Assembly: GCA_002083395.1 (NCBI GenBank)
Contig: LWDH01000053.1
Location: forward strand, 34,010 to 98,009
Direction of reading: 5' to 3'
From: Proteobacteria bacterium SG_bin4
GTDB lineage: Bacteria; Pseudomonadota; Gammaproteobacteria; Burkholderiales; Nitrosomonadaceae
DNA: 64,000 nt
Below are positions 18,077-26,808 of this stretch, piece by piece. A program made the translations under genes and the position numbers. The first letter of the stretch is position 1; each line of letters opens with the position of its first letter. The notes below the pieces were generated by a model that was not told the DNA's origin, did not search any database, and worked only from the letters and a program-made list of their open reading frames with translations.

Positions 18077-19345
18077 CTACAGTAATAGATAAAAGATCGA
18101 ACAGGCGGATAGCGCGGCGACTCCGAACCAGCACCAAATCCACATGAATTTGCCAGGACGGTATTGGTCGGGCATGTGACGGCTGAAAACGGCCTGCATG
18201 TTCAATATCGCGATTATTGGCGCAGCGACGAATGAAATGACGGTGGCGATTTTAACCATTTCGCGCATGGAGGTCAGATAAAAAAACAAGATAAATAGCG
18301 TGCCTGCAATTAATATTACTAAACCAGCCAGATAGGTGACGTGTTGATTTCGTTGTCGAATCCGGCCGGGGAACAGTAACTCTAGCGAGGCGCTGATTGA
18401 GCGTGGAAATGCGTCCAGCACGGTCAAGGTGGTACTGAACATGGTCGCAATCGCAGCAATCGCTACCAGCGGATAAGCCCAGTCTCCCAAGGCTTGCTGG
18501 TACATATCGAGCAATTGCCCGGCAAATGCGGCGCCTCCGGCAGCGAAAGGAACGCCGCTGCCGTACATTACCAAAGCGCCAAGCAATAGAAAACAAACGG
18601 CCAGGAATGCTGTTCCGATAAACCCTACACGAAAATCGAACAACGTTTCTTGCATCGTGGTGATTTTGCCTTCGCTGTCGTTTTTACTTTTAGACCAGAT
18701 CGAATGCCAGATTGACAGATCCAGAGGAGCCGGCATCCATCCCAGGAATGTCGCCAAAAATATCAAATGCGCGGTATCGGTGAAGGTGAAGAAAACAGTC
18801 GCGGTCTTATGATGTCCAGGATTATCGAATAGCAGCATGATGACAGCGGCAATCGAAGTGATCGTGAGTATCAAGATAATGACTTTCATCAACTTGTCGA
18901 GCAACACATAGTGGCCGCTGACTAACAGCGTGAAAGAGAATAGCAGCAAGAGGCTGCCTACGATGAACGCAACTGCTTGGGGATCGTGCCCCCCCAAACC
19001 CTCGAGTCCGAATACATTGGTAATCAGGCCGGCGGTAACAACGGTAATGGCCGCTTGCACGATAAACATCGTGGCGATTGCCATCAGCAGATAGAGCCAC
19101 ACCGCCCATTTACCGAGCTTCAGATAACCATGCAGGATGTGTTGACCGGTTGCCGCCGTATAGCGTGGACCGAATTCAAAGAAAGGATATTTGATGGCAT
19201 GAATAATGATAATGGCGATAATCAATTCAAAGCCGAACATGCCGCCGGCTTGCGTTGACTGCACCAAATGGGAAACGCCGACAGCCGCGCCCGCATACAA
19301 TAAGCCGGGTCCCAGGCGTGAAAGAAAATGATTAATCAATGTCAT
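18077..19345 (-). CDS. Nramp-related divalent metal transporter with atypical metal site
   Basis: A 422-residue protein of about 11 membrane helices with the Nramp fold pattern: GPGLLYAG opens helix 1 and ATG ends the helix 2-3 region. Canonical Nramp proteins carry DPGN in helix 1 and MPHN in helix 6. Here the equivalent positions read VGVSH and MPAPLD, so the aspartate and asparagine ligands of helix 1 and the helix 6 histidine are missing while the methionine appears to be kept. The protein may carry a different ion or work by another coupling. It is the first gene of a unit with the Atm1-type exporter. Confidence 0.82.
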   Translation of the reverse strand: MTLINHFLSRLGPGLLYAGAAVGVSHLVQSTQAGGMFGFELIIAIIIIHAIKYPFFEFGPRYTAATGQHILHGYLKLGKWAVWLYLLMAIATMFIVQAAITVVTAGLITNVFGLEGLGGHDPQAVAFIVGSLLLLFSFTLLVSGHYVLLDKLMKVIILILTITSIAAVIMLLFDNPGHHKTATVFFTFTDTAHLIFLATFLGWMPAPLDLSIWHSIWSKSKNDSEGKITTMQETLFDFRVGFIGTAFLAVCFLLLGALVMYGSGVPFAAGGAAFAGQLLDMYQQALGDWAYPLVAIAAIATMFSTTLTVLDAFPRSISASLELLFPGRIRQRNQHVTYLAGLVILIAGTLFILFFYLTSMREMVKIATVISFVAAPIIAILNMQAVFSRHMPDQYRPGKFMWIWCWFGVAALSACSIFYLLL

Positions 19346-19518
19346 GGTCTCTTGCGTTTATCCTGAAGTTAGATGTGATATTTTATTGCTTTGGAATTTG
19401 GCGGATCTTGCCGGTGAGATAACGGCGGCAAATTATTTCGGTTGCGGCATGGCTTGATTGAAGATCGAATAAGATTCATCATATGTAATATTATCACTAT
19501 GTTTCGCGGAGGTTGGAA

Positions 19519-19923
19519 ATGGAAATTACCTGTTACCGTGATCCCGAAATAGGTAGGGAAGCGCGCTTTTTACCGGCAAAATCATATAACCTGGCCATTA
19601 CCTTGCTGTCCAGATGTCCAACACGGCATTTGTTTGTGCCGATTCGCAGCATGCAATATATGGCGATTATCGAGCATGATGAATTCGTGTTTATCGACGG
19701 GGAGCGCAAATGCTGGATCGACATTGCCTGGTGCAATTTTAAACGTCATGACCGGAATACGCTGAATGAGCCGGTTGCCTATGATGCCATTTATTATCGC
19801 GATCATATGCCGGAAGTTATGTTGCGATTACAGCGTGAATTTCCGCTGGCGCTACAACTGCTGGAAAGCAAATCCAAGCTGGACGGAGCGGCGCGGATCA
19901 TTCATTTTCCTGCGAAAGCTTAA
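19519..19923 (+). CDS. Conserved hypothetical protein
   Basis: A soluble protein of about 134 residues without signal peptide or membrane helix. I choose the ATG at 19519 because GGAGG lies seven bases before it; a TTG two codons upstream is less likely. Aromatic and charged residues are frequent (FIDGERKCWIDIAW, YDAIYYRDHM). I do not recognise a catalytic motif or domain. It diverges from the Nramp-like gene and is convergent with the small gene at 19929, with only 5 bp between the two stops. Confidence 0.75.
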   Translation: MEITCYRDPEIGREARFLPAKSYNLAITLLSRCPTRHLFVPIRSMQYMAIIEHDEFVFIDGERKCWIDIAWCNFKRHDRNTLNEPVAYDAIYYRDHMPEVMLRLQREFPLALQLLESKSKLDGAARIIHFPAKA

Positions 19924-19928
19924 CCGGC

Positions 19929-20231
19929 TTAATCATCATCACCTAATTCGGCGCTCCAGCCTTTGCTTTTTGCATATTTGATCGCTTCATCGTAAATCGC
20001 GATATGCCGTTCGCGGAGTTCGTCCGGTAATCGGCTTGGCAGGTGCGCATAAGGCTCCCAAGCTTCATGAACCTTTTCATATAAAACCTGCATTTGCGAG
20101 GTGCTCCAGCCTGCGCAAGTTTCCGTTTCAGGCAAAATACCGAATACCCAGGCATCCCGCACGATTCGCCCGAGGTGCGTCAGTCCGCCGTTGATATCGT
20201 CATGAATGCCGACATAATTTTGTTCTGTCAT
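19929..20231 (-). CDS. Small conserved hypothetical protein
   Basis: A 100-residue soluble, acidic protein beginning MTEQNYVGIHDDINGGLTHL. It looks mostly helical (YEKVHEAWEPYAHLP, YDEAIKYAKSKGW) and has no recognisable catalytic motif. It lies 40 bp downstream from the start side of the antiporter's neighbour on the opposite face of that gene, on the same strand as the antiporter. Function unknown. Confidence 0.7.
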   Translation of the reverse strand: MTEQNYVGIHDDINGGLTHLGRIVRDAWVFGILPETETCAGWSTSQMQVLYEKVHEAWEPYAHLPSRLPDELRERHIAIYDEAIKYAKSKGWSAELGDDD

Positions 20232-20271
20232 GGATAATCTCTCTTGATGATAAGTGAATAATTTTTATGAG

Positions 20272-21990
20272 TTAAGTGTTCTTGTGCTGGGATTCCGTTT
20301 TGGCGTCAAACCGGTCCAAAATATGATGTGTCATGCTTTTAGCCAGTTCTTCTTCGCCAAAGAATACTGTACCCAGATTATCTTTACGCAATAATTTTGT
20401 TTCATCTTCGCTGCGGGTGCGCAATACGATTTCGATATCAGGGTTTAAGGTGCGTGCGGTATCGATCATGTGGCGCACGTTGACCGGGTCCGCCGTAGCG
20501 ATTACCAGCATCGCGGCATCGGTAATATGCGCTTGAATCAGCACCGAAGGCTCGGTGGCGTCGCCAGATACCGCATTTGTTCCTTGCTTGCGCAAGTCTT
20601 GCACCAATTCACGATTTTGTTCCGCTACGATATAAGGAATGTTTCTTTCACTGAGCGCATGCGCGATACGTTCTCCGACGTGACCATAACCCACCAGCAC
20701 CACTTGCCCTTCAAGGAATTTCCGCTCGGTGCTCATTGGTAATTCCGCATAGGGATCGTCGCGGTTTTCATATTTCCGCGCCAACGCCGAATGTTTCAGA
20801 ATCAGGTTTCTAAACGGCGTAATCGCGGCGAATGCAATCGGATTGAAAGCGATGGAAATCAGCGCTCCGGCGAGCACCAGGCTCATGCCTTCGGCAGGCA
20901 TCAAACCAAGAGACAATCCTAATCCCGCCAGAATAAAAGAGAATTCTCCAATCTGCCCGAGGCTGGCGGCGACCGTCAGCGAGGTGTTGAGCGGGTAGCG
21001 CATGATCAATACCAGTAGCATGGCGGCCATGGATTTGCCGACGATAATAATCGCCGCTACCGCTAAAACCCGCATGGGTTCTTCGACTAATACTGCGGGG
21101 TCGAACAACATGCCGACGGACACAAAAAACAGCACGGCAAAAGCATCGCGTAAAGGCAATGACTCTTCGGCGGCGCGGTGGCTGAATTTGGATTCACGCA
21201 TGACCATGCCGGCAAAAAACGCACCTAAAGCAAACGAGACATTGAACAATGCAGCTGCGCCGTAGGCGATGCAAATGGCGACCGCGACGACTGCCAATGT
21301 GAACATTTCACGCGAACCGGTACGGGCAACCTGCCATAGCAACCACGGCAGCACCCGGCGGCCAACGATCAGCATTAATGCGATAAATGCTGAAACCAGC
21401 AATAAGGTGACCCCGATAGTCTGCCACAATGGATCGGCGGGGTTGCCGGTTTCGTTGACACCTCCCAGCATGGTTGCGAACGACGGCAGCAGTACCAGAA
21501 TCAGAACGGTCACTAAATCCTCGACGATCAGCCAGCCGACTGCGATGCGGCCGTTCATGGATTCCAGCACACCGCGCGATTCCAGCGCTTTCAGCAGCAC
21601 CACGGTGCTGGCGCACGATAACGACAAGCCGAGAACCAATCCGGCGCCGGTGCTCCATTCCCACGAAGATGCCAAAGCCATGCCTAAAGCGGTGGCAACC
21701 GCCATCTGTACAATCGCGCCGGGTACTGCAACACGCTTGACCGACAGCAGATCATCCAGTGAAAAATGCAAGCCGACGCCGAACATCAGCAGCATGACGC
21801 CGATTTCCGACAATTGTGATGCAATGCCAATATCCGCAACAAACCCTGGCGTGGATGGACTGATGGCAATGCCGGCCAGCAGGTATCCGACCAGCGCCGG
21901 TGTTTTCAGCCGTTCCGCGATAAAGCCGAAAATCAGAGCCAAGCCAAAACCGGCTGCAATTGTCGTGATCAGTATAATGTTATGGTCCAT
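20272..21990 (-). CDS. CPA2-family cation:proton antiporter with RCK domain (YbaL/KefB-like)
   Basis: An N-terminal Na+/H+ exchanger domain of about 12 membrane helices (residues 1-390) opens IAAGFGLALIFGFIAERLKT and contains GVGLHFSLDDLL. A cytosolic RCK_N domain begins VVLVGYGHVGERIAHAL, a nucleotide-binding Rossmann fold that gates such transporters. The length of 572 residues and the helix 1 sequence fit YbaL. No C-terminal TrkA_C domain is evident. It lies 34 bp downstream of the 633-residue membrane protein on the same strand, so the two may be co-transcribed. The ion (K+ or Na+) cannot be told from sequence. Confidence 0.9.
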   Translation of the reverse strand: MDHNIILITTIAAGFGLALIFGFIAERLKTPALVGYLLAGIAISPSTPGFVADIGIASQLSEIGVMLLMFGVGLHFSLDDLLSVKRVAVPGAIVQMAVATALGMALASSWEWSTGAGLVLGLSLSCASTVVLLKALESRGVLESMNGRIAVGWLIVEDLVTVLILVLLPSFATMLGGVNETGNPADPLWQTIGVTLLLVSAFIALMLIVGRRVLPWLLWQVARTGSREMFTLAVVAVAICIAYGAAALFNVSFALGAFFAGMVMRESKFSHRAAEESLPLRDAFAVLFFVSVGMLFDPAVLVEEPMRVLAVAAIIIVGKSMAAMLLVLIMRYPLNTSLTVAASLGQIGEFSFILAGLGLSLGLMPAEGMSLVLAGALISIAFNPIAFAAITPFRNLILKHSALARKYENRDDPYAELPMSTERKFLEGQVVLVGYGHVGERIAHALSERNIPYIVAEQNRELVQDLRKQGTNAVSGDATEPSVLIQAHITDAAMLVIATADPVNVRHMIDTARTLNPDIEIVLRTRSEDETKLLRKDNLGTVFFGEEELAKSMTHHILDRFDAKTESQHKNT

Positions 21991-22024
21991 AAGATTCCGG
22001 GGTTAGTGGTACAGGGTTTGCATT

Positions 22025-23926
22025 TCAGGGTGCTTCTTCAGCCGATCCGGTATCAGCCGGACGGCTTTCCGACAATGCGGGTGTCGTTAAGAATCTCTCG
22101 AATTCAAGGCGTTCTTCTTCGATGGCTTCCAAGATCTGGCGCTTGAATTCGTCGCGAGAAAATGCTTCTTCCAGCATTAGCAATAGTTTTTCGACGGTCA
22201 AACCGATCGTGATGCCGCCAATGATACCACCGATCATTGCGCCGATCGCCGTGCCAATGCCGGGAATGAACGATCCCAATGCGGCCCCCGTCGCAGCGCC
22301 GGCAGCGGCGCCGCCTAAAGCACTGACTGCTTTTCCGGCGGTTACTTTGATCAATGCCTGAGCGCCGAGTTTGATGATGCCTTTACCTGCCACTTTGGCA
22401 GTGATTTTGCCGGCGATGGCGCCGGTAATCGCGCCTGCGGTGCCGATACCGCCCGAAATCAACATGCGGTTTTCCAGATTAATGATGACACTGTGCGCCG
22501 GTGGTTCCTTGAGCGCATTCAAAGAAGCATGCCGGACAATTTCGAGTTGCGCTTCGCTGATCGGTTCAACGCGATTGTCGGCTAGAATCCGTTCGACTTG
22601 TTGCAGATGTTCGGCGCGCAATTGCTGGTTGTTTTGCAATACTTCCTCGATGGATAGTTGTACCGGACCGAATGCATTGCCTCGCATCAAATAGTTCTGC
22701 AGTTTTTCGCTCATCCAGTTTTCCAGAACGCCGGTGGCCAGCGCCAGAATCCGCTCATATTCGCCGGGCAAGCTATAGTACCAATCGAGATAAGCATCGA
22801 CATTATCGATCATCTGCTGGAAACCGGTACCGGTGGTTTCGCGCAGTTTTTCCAGTGAAGCCTCCATTTTGCTAAGGGTGTCGAGGTAAGCCTGTTCGAT
22901 TTGTTGCGCGGTGCCGGGTTTGTAGTAATCGTCCCCGATCATTTCCACGGTTTGTACGACGATTTGCTTTGACGCACGGATTTCCTCGACAGTTTCCGGA
23001 TTCGAACGCAACCAAGCGTCTACATAGACCGTGGACGGCACGTAAATAAAAAACACAAAAAAAGTCGTGAAGGCCGAAGTAATCGCCCAGGCCCAGGGCG
23101 AAACCGCAGGCGGCTCGTCGCTATCTTGAATGGGGGCGAATACCCGTCGGTATTCCGGCAAAGGCACCATGAAACTGGAGATTCCGAGCATGACGTTATA
23201 AAAAAACACCAAGCTGCCAGCGAAAACGCAGCCGAGGTAGAGCGCGTCACTCAAAGACTGCAGACTACCCAGCGCGTAGCGCTTTAGACCTTCGATAAAA
23301 CCCAGCAACCGGTTGGTTTCGAGAATCAAAATACTATTGGTCGTTCCATCCAGTTTTTGACTTTCCGCCGCGACCGCTTCGGCCAATGAAGCATATTGGC
23401 GGCTGGAATCGGCGTGATTGACAAAAATGACAAAAAGCACTGCCATCGTCAACGTCGTGACCCAGCGTGACCAGCTTAGGGTTTTATGCATGGCGATATA
23501 AGGCTTGTATTCCCGCGCCGCAATGGGTGAAAAAATCGTGAAAATAACAGCAAACGCTGGAATGGCGGCGAAAAAAAAGATCCATTCCTGCTTGTCGGCG
23601 GAACCCAGATAAAACAGCAAGATGAACGAAAACACAACAGACCACAGCAACCAACCGATATACGCCAGTATTCGCCGGGTCAGAAACCAGTGCAAAATAC
23701 CCAGTTTTTTAAACTGGCTGGTGCGGTAAATTCTTTCAATCGTCACCGCATAAATTGCGCCAAAATAGATCGGCAAACCAAATAGCAGCGTAACCAATAA
23801 CGCAAACCACAACTGCTTATCCGGGATCAATCTTCCAAAATAGAATGCGAAACCCAGCCAACCCGCGGAAAGCGCCAAAAACACCAGGATTCGGGTGAAA
23901 CTTAAATGTTGAAACGCTGAAAACAA
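22025..23926 (-). CDS. Unassigned multi-pass membrane protein with glycine-zipper-like region
   Basis: A 633-residue protein I do not recognise. About seven hydrophobic helices fill residues 14-305 (for example WFALLVTLLFGLPIYFGAI and WAWAITSAFTTFFVFFIYVP). A soluble, acidic, helix-rich part spans about 306-490, followed by a roughly 100-residue alanine/glycine-rich hydrophobic stretch with GxxxG-type repeats (GAAAGAATGAALGSFIPGIG, IGAMIGGIIGGITIGL). It ends with a charged helical tail. Glycine-zipper stretches of this kind occur in membrane-inserting or oligomerising proteins. It sits 34 bp before the antiporter gene on the same strand. Confidence 0.75.
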   Translation of the reverse strand: MFSAFQHLSFTRILVFLALSAGWLGFAFYFGRLIPDKQLWFALLVTLLFGLPIYFGAIYAVTIERIYRTSQFKKLGILHWFLTRRILAYIGWLLWSVVFSFILLFYLGSADKQEWIFFFAAIPAFAVIFTIFSPIAAREYKPYIAMHKTLSWSRWVTTLTMAVLFVIFVNHADSSRQYASLAEAVAAESQKLDGTTNSILILETNRLLGFIEGLKRYALGSLQSLSDALYLGCVFAGSLVFFYNVMLGISSFMVPLPEYRRVFAPIQDSDEPPAVSPWAWAITSAFTTFFVFFIYVPSTVYVDAWLRSNPETVEEIRASKQIVVQTVEMIGDDYYKPGTAQQIEQAYLDTLSKMEASLEKLRETTGTGFQQMIDNVDAYLDWYYSLPGEYERILALATGVLENWMSEKLQNYLMRGNAFGPVQLSIEEVLQNNQQLRAEHLQQVERILADNRVEPISEAQLEIVRHASLNALKEPPAHSVIINLENRMLISGGIGTAGAITGAIAGKITAKVAGKGIIKLGAQALIKVTAGKAVSALGGAAAGAATGAALGSFIPGIGTAIGAMIGGIIGGITIGLTVEKLLLMLEEAFSRDEFKRQILEAIEEERLEFERFLTTPALSESRPADTGSAEEAP

Positions 23927-24195
23927 TGCAATGATTCCTTTGTGATCGGCAACCGGAGTGATTTAATCGGGTGGCAGACTGATTCGCACATCTGCGTGAT
24001 TTGCAGCCTCGGATTTTATCAGACTACGGGGTGGCGAGATAATGGTTCGTGCGTGGATCAAGGATCAAAATTTGATCGGTATTGCTCGGCAAACATACCG
24101 TTTCGATGCGACATTGCTGCGATTTTTTGAAGCGGCAGCTTATAATTCCGTTGCGAGCCAATGTGTTATTTTTCTATTGAGACCAAGAGTTAACA

Positions 24196-25935
24196 ATGAC
24201 CTATTTATTTAATGATCCGGCGCAATTTGCCGCCGAGCTGGCCGATGGATATGCTGCCGCGCATCGCGACAAAATCCTGCGGATCGAAGGGGGCGTTATC
24301 CGCCGTCACAAGGCGAAACCCGGTCAAGTAATGATGGTGATCGGCGGCGGTTCCGGGCATTATCCCGCATTCGGCGGATTTGTCGGACAAGGATTGGCGC
24401 ACGGCGCCGCGCTTGGCAATGTGTTTGCCGCGCCGTCGGCGCAGCAGATTTGTAATGTGGCGCGGGCGGTGGATGCAGGCGGCGGTATTTTGTTTTGCTA
24501 TGCCAACTATGCCGGTGATGTGCTCAATTTCGAGCAAGCGCAAACACAGCTCCGCGCACAAGGTATCGACGTACGATCGGTAGTAGTGACCGACGATATT
24601 GCATCCGCTTCGGTAAATGAACGGCACAGACGCCGAGGCATCGCCGGTACGCTGGCGGTGTTTAAAGCGGCAGCCGTTGCTGCGGATGCTGGGAAGCCGC
24701 TGGATGAAGTCGTCAGGATCGCAACTGCAGCCAATGAGCGGGTGCGCTCGCTGGGCGTCGCATTTTCCGGTTGCACATTGCCCGGCGCGGCCAAACCCTT
24801 ATTTGAAGTTGCGCCCGGCGTCATGGAAGTCGGCATGGGTATTCATGGAGAGCCTGGTTTAGATCGGATCAAAACGCCGAGTGCCGATGGTCTGGCGGAA
24901 ATGCTGGTCAGCAAGTTGCTGGCTGAAATACCTGAAACTGTTGAAACAGTTCAGGGTGCACGCATCGGTGTCATTCTGAACGGTCTCGGTGCGGTGAAGT
25001 ACGAAGAATTATTCGTGGTGTACCGCAAAATCGAACAACTGTTGACTGCGTACGGTTTGACGATCGTCGCGCCGGTCGTGGATGAGCTGATCACCAGCTT
25101 CGACACGGCGGGCGTGTCGTTGACGTTGTTCTGGCTCGATGAGGAACTTGAGCAAAGCTGGCTGGCCGCCGCCGACACACCGGCGTTTCATCGGGGTGTG
25201 GTCAGTGCTACCGGTTCGCTGATCGACAATATCGCCACGCAGGTAGATTCGCAAACCAAGTCTTCAATCAAGCCAGGTTCTAAGGACTCGCAAGCAACCG
25301 CCAAGATTGTATTGACAGCCTTGGAAGCTGCGTTGCGCGTAATAGAAACGCAACAAGACGAACTGGGCCGGTTGGATGCGATTGCTGGTGACGGTGATCA
25401 CGGCATCGGCATGCACCGCGGGTTGACGGCTGCCGTCGAAGCAGCCAAGGCGGGCATCGCTGCCGAAGCCGGGGCGGGGACGGTGTTAATGACTGCTGGC
25501 GATGCCTGGTCGGATCGCGCCGGTGGCACCTCGGGTATGCTGTGGGGTGTCATTCTGCGTAATCTTGGTCGCTCAATCGGTGACGAAGTCAAGCCGGATA
25601 TTGCAACGATTGCAACCGGCATCTCAGTGGCATTGCAAGCCGTGATCGCTGCCGGCAAGGCGCAACTGAACGATAAAACCTTAGTCGATGTGCTCTACCC
25701 ATTCTCCTTCGCGTTGGCAAAAGGCGCGACGCAAGGACTTTCAATCGCGGAAGCCTGGACAGCCGCTGCCGAAGTGGCCAAGCAATCCGCCGCAGCAACC
25801 AAAAGGCTCACGCCCAAAATCGGCCGCGCCCGTCCGCATGCCGGGAAAAGCATCGGCAACCCGGATCCGGGCGCGGTTTCGATGGCGCTGATTATTGATG
25901 CGGTGGGTAAAATTATTAGAAAACATTGTGTTTGA
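24196..25935 (+). CDS. Dihydroxyacetone kinase, fused DhaK-DhaL, ATP-type
   Basis: Phosphorylates dihydroxyacetone to DHAP. The N-terminal DAK1 domain (about 1-330) has GGGSGHYPAFGGFVGQG and the histidine that binds the substrate carbonyl (H217 in GIHGEPG). The C-terminal DAK2 domain (about 365-579) has the metal-binding GDGDHG and ends with SIGNPDPGAVSMALI. A one-chain arrangement with no phosphotransferase subunit indicates an ATP-dependent enzyme of the Citrobacter type. It stands alone, with no glycerol dehydrogenase beside it. Some relatives also act on other small sugars or have FMN-cyclase activity. Confidence 0.9.
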   Translation: MTYLFNDPAQFAAELADGYAAAHRDKILRIEGGVIRRHKAKPGQVMMVIGGGSGHYPAFGGFVGQGLAHGAALGNVFAAPSAQQICNVARAVDAGGGILFCYANYAGDVLNFEQAQTQLRAQGIDVRSVVVTDDIASASVNERHRRRGIAGTLAVFKAAAVAADAGKPLDEVVRIATAANERVRSLGVAFSGCTLPGAAKPLFEVAPGVMEVGMGIHGEPGLDRIKTPSADGLAEMLVSKLLAEIPETVETVQGARIGVILNGLGAVKYEELFVVYRKIEQLLTAYGLTIVAPVVDELITSFDTAGVSLTLFWLDEELEQSWLAAADTPAFHRGVVSATGSLIDNIATQVDSQTKSSIKPGSKDSQATAKIVLTALEAALRVIETQQDELGRLDAIAGDGDHGIGMHRGLTAAVEAAKAGIAAEAGAGTVLMTAGDAWSDRAGGTSGMLWGVILRNLGRSIGDEVKPDIATIATGISVALQAVIAAGKAQLNDKTLVDVLYPFSFALAKGATQGLSIAEAWTAAAEVAKQSAAATKRLTPKIGRARPHAGKSIGNPDPGAVSMALIIDAVGKIIRKHCV

Positions 25936-25962
25936 ATCGTTTTCTATTGTACTAAGTAATAT

Positions 25963-26005
25963 TCATACTGATTGGTATGATAAAATTGACACTTCATAAG
26001 TATGA
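25963..26005. promoter_or_regulatory. Paired inverted repeats, operator candidate of the toxin-antitoxin operon
   Basis: Two related dyads sit just before the antitoxin start: TCATAC and GTATGA separated by six bases (25963-25980), and TCATA-AG-TATGA (25994-26005). Both are built from the same TCATA half-site. Ribbon-helix-helix antitoxins bind such short repeats to repress their own operon, so autoregulation is the natural reading. This is inference from spacing and sequence. Confidence 0.5.
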
Positions 26006-26013
26006 GGTGATTC

Positions 26014-26244
26014 ATGACACATCGAACGACTATCACATTGGATGATGAAGCCTATCTGTTCCTGAATGATATCGCGGGCGATAACCGCAGCGCGTATATC
26101 AATGAATTGTTGAAACAGGAGCGCAAGAATTTTCTTAAACAGGCATTAATTAAAGCCAATCAAGAAGAAGCGGATGATTTGGGTTATAAGGAAGAATTGA
26201 AAGCCTGGGAGAATACGTTATCTGACGGCTTATCGAATGACTGA
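26014..26244 (+). CDS. Ribbon-helix-helix antitoxin of a MazEF-type pair
   Basis: A 76-residue protein. The N-terminal MTHRTTITLDDEAYLFLNDI fits a short beta strand plus helix as in CopG-like ribbon-helix-helix DNA-binding proteins, and the acidic C-terminal half (NQEEADDLGYKEELKAWE) would bind the toxin. It overlaps the toxin gene by 8 bp, the usual coupling for a type II module, and is preceded by paired inverted repeats. The family name of the antitoxin is uncertain; the partner identifies its role. Confidence 0.85.
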   Translation: MTHRTTITLDDEAYLFLNDIAGDNRSAYINELLKQERKNFLKQALIKANQEEADDLGYKEELKAWENTLSDGLSND

Positions 26245-26578
26245 TTTCAATCGACTCGATATTTATTGGGTCGATCTGGAACCGGCCAGAGGTGCGGAAA
26301 CCAAGAAATTAAGACCTTGCGTCGTCATTCAAGGCGACCTGGTCAACAATCAATCGAAAACACTGATCGTTGCACCCTTGCTTCCCAATCATAAACCCTG
26401 GCCTTTTGCAGTGAATCTGGAACCCAATCTGGAAAACGGTTTGGACAAAGACCGCCACATCAATCTCAAACAACTGCGTGCCGTGGATGTTTCCCGAATC
26501 GTTAAACTGCAGGGAAAGTTGGACAAAAGCTATCTTCCGGCGATCAAGAATGCCTTAGCCATTGTGTTTGATTGGTAG
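26237..26578 (+). CDS. MazF/PemK-type endoribonuclease toxin
   Basis: A 113-residue MazF-fold protein. The N-terminal IYWVDLEPARGAETKKLRPCVVIQ carries the family pattern of a GxExxKxRPxVVI loop, and IVAPLLPN follows as the next strand. MazF enzymes cut mRNA or tRNA at short motifs and arrest growth when the antitoxin is lost. The arginine of the KLRPC loop, needed for catalysis in the family, is present, so it is probably active. Cut-site specificity cannot be read from sequence. Confidence 0.88.
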   Translation: MTDFNRLDIYWVDLEPARGAETKKLRPCVVIQGDLVNNQSKTLIVAPLLPNHKPWPFAVNLEPNLENGLDKDRHINLKQLRAVDVSRIVKLQGKLDKSYLPAIKNALAIVFDW

Positions 26579-26640
26579 ATGCAGAAATGTGTGGGGATGC
26601 AACGTTTTTACTGATGACGTGAGGCTATTCAAGCTACTAG

Positions 26641-26656
26641 CCAACATATATGTTGG
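26641..26656. repeat. Perfect 16-bp palindrome
   Basis: CCAACATATATGTTGG is its own reverse complement. It lies 62 bp after the MazF stop and about 150 bp before the winged-helix gene. It could be a regulator binding site or part of the repeat cluster that follows. Confidence 0.6.
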
Positions 26657-26674
26657 TGCAATTGACAACAGTGT

Positions 26675-26769
26675 GTAGGGTGGATAAGTGAAACGCCATC
26701 CACCGAAGTCATTCATGATGAACATATGACTAACTAATGGTGGATGACGCTACGCTTATCCACCCTACT
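26675..26769. repeat. Inverted-repeat element (REP/MITE-like)
   Basis: Two arms of about 30 bp face each other around a roughly 34-bp centre. The left arm begins GTAGGGTGGATAAG (26675-26704) and the right arm ends CTTATCCACCCTAC (about 26739-26769); when one is reverse-complemented they agree at nearly every position. The element could fold into a long hairpin in RNA. Similar GTAGGGTGGATAAG elements are scattered in many proteobacterial genomes. It occupies the place where a toxin gene would be expected upstream of the regulator at 26809. Confidence 0.8.
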
Positions 26770-26808
26770 TGCTGTCTGATTTTCAACAAGATATTGAGAG
26801 GTGGAACC

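Noticed and set aside
21269..22006. A 245-codon plus-strand frame
   Set aside because: Antisense to the antiporter gene, with no recognisable feature.
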